A DNA stretch of 5,053 nt from positions 1-5,053 of the forward strand of contig JAJXZA010000160.1 in assembly GCA_021780285.1 (NCBI GenBank), given 5' to 3'. The stretch is from Planctomycetota bacterium. Lineage in GTDB: Bacteria; Planctomycetota; Phycisphaerae; WQYP01. This document shows, in pieces, positions 4,970 through 5,053 of this stretch. The notes beneath the pieces were generated by a model. It saw only the letters and a program-made list of their open reading frames with translations. It ran no database searches and was not told the DNA's origin. How positions within the stretch are numbered: position 1 is the first letter of the stretch; each line of letters begins with the position of its first letter. The translations under genes and the position numbers were made by a program.

Positions 4970-5053
4970 GGAGCACGATTATAGCAGGTTGCCACGGCGA
5001 GGCACGCCGATTGACGGAACTTGCGGCGCCCCGGCTTGCCCTGACGCATAGCG
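4970..5053. other. Right-edge region: promoter, or tail of an upstream gene
   Basis: Besides the extended -10 box, one minus-strand frame is open from the edge and ends in a TGA at 4968-4966 that overlaps the DUF2752 ATG (ATGA). It would encode 28 residues ending TCYNRAP, rich in Arg and Lys, which I do not recognise. Another frame from the edge ends at a TAA inside the -10 box (4981-4979). The window is too short to say whether either is a real gene end. Confidence 0.3.
4978..4986 (-). promoter_or_regulatory. Extended -10 promoter directly in front of the DUF2752 gene
   Basis: The minus strand reads TGCTATAAT (4986 to 4978), an exact extended -10 (TGnTATAAT). No -35 match is found at 16-18 bp, as is usual for extended -10 promoters. 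The predicted transcription start, about 4971-4969, falls on or within two bases of the ATG at 4969. Confidence 0.6.

Noticed and set aside
4965..5051. Small plus-strand frame starting ATGGAGCACGAT
   Set aside because: It has no ribosome binding site and no recognisable product, and it overlaps the promoter and start of the DUF2752 gene.
1..5053. Mobile elements, CRISPR, tRNA or rRNA genes
   Set aside because: I saw no transposase or integrase motifs, no terminal inverted repeats, no regular repeat-spacer array and no tRNA-like cloverleaf.

Overview
The window is probably from a planctomycete, most likely of the Phycisphaerae type. The main reason is the UVR-motif protein at 1151-2074, whose N-terminal block (DLGLLQMEVNGRPDG) I recall from a family found across Planctomycetota; this is recall, not a search. 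Moderately high G+C, long signal-bearing lipoproteins of no familiar family and a DUF2752 membrane protein fit that guess but do not prove it.

Layout. On the minus strand, 1-1081 holds the first 360 residues of an MscS-type mechanosensitive channel that runs off the left edge. A 69-bp gap separates it from the UVR-motif gene (1151-2074, minus), and the two may share a transcript. A 275-bp divergent region (2075-2349) carries a good promoter for the UVR gene (-35 TTGGCG, 16 bp, -10 TATAAT, AT-rich upstream element). It also carries a TATAAT box for deoC, followed by a roughly 125-nt leader that can fold into a row of hairpins. deoC (2350-3081, plus) encodes deoxyribose-phosphate aldolase with all three key active-site residues. 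It converges, across 53 bp, on a three-gene minus-strand operon: a DUF2752 membrane protein (4469-4969), lipoprotein A (3775-4437) and lipoprotein B (3135-3782). The two lipoprotein genes overlap by 8 bp.

How the genes may work together. deoC stands alone and serves deoxynucleoside salvage. The channel protects against osmotic down-shock. The UVR protein may act through protein-protein or nucleic-acid contacts, but its role is unknown. The most interesting unit is the DUF2752-lipoprotein A-lipoprotein B operon. The two lipoproteins are diverged paralogues with nearly the same motif spacing, suggesting a paired envelope complex of unknown function. Its first gene appears to be leaderless or nearly so, starting right after an extended -10 box.

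All other long reading frames in the window lie opposite or across these genes and look like shadows. I saw no tRNA, rRNA, CRISPR array, insertion sequence or integrase.
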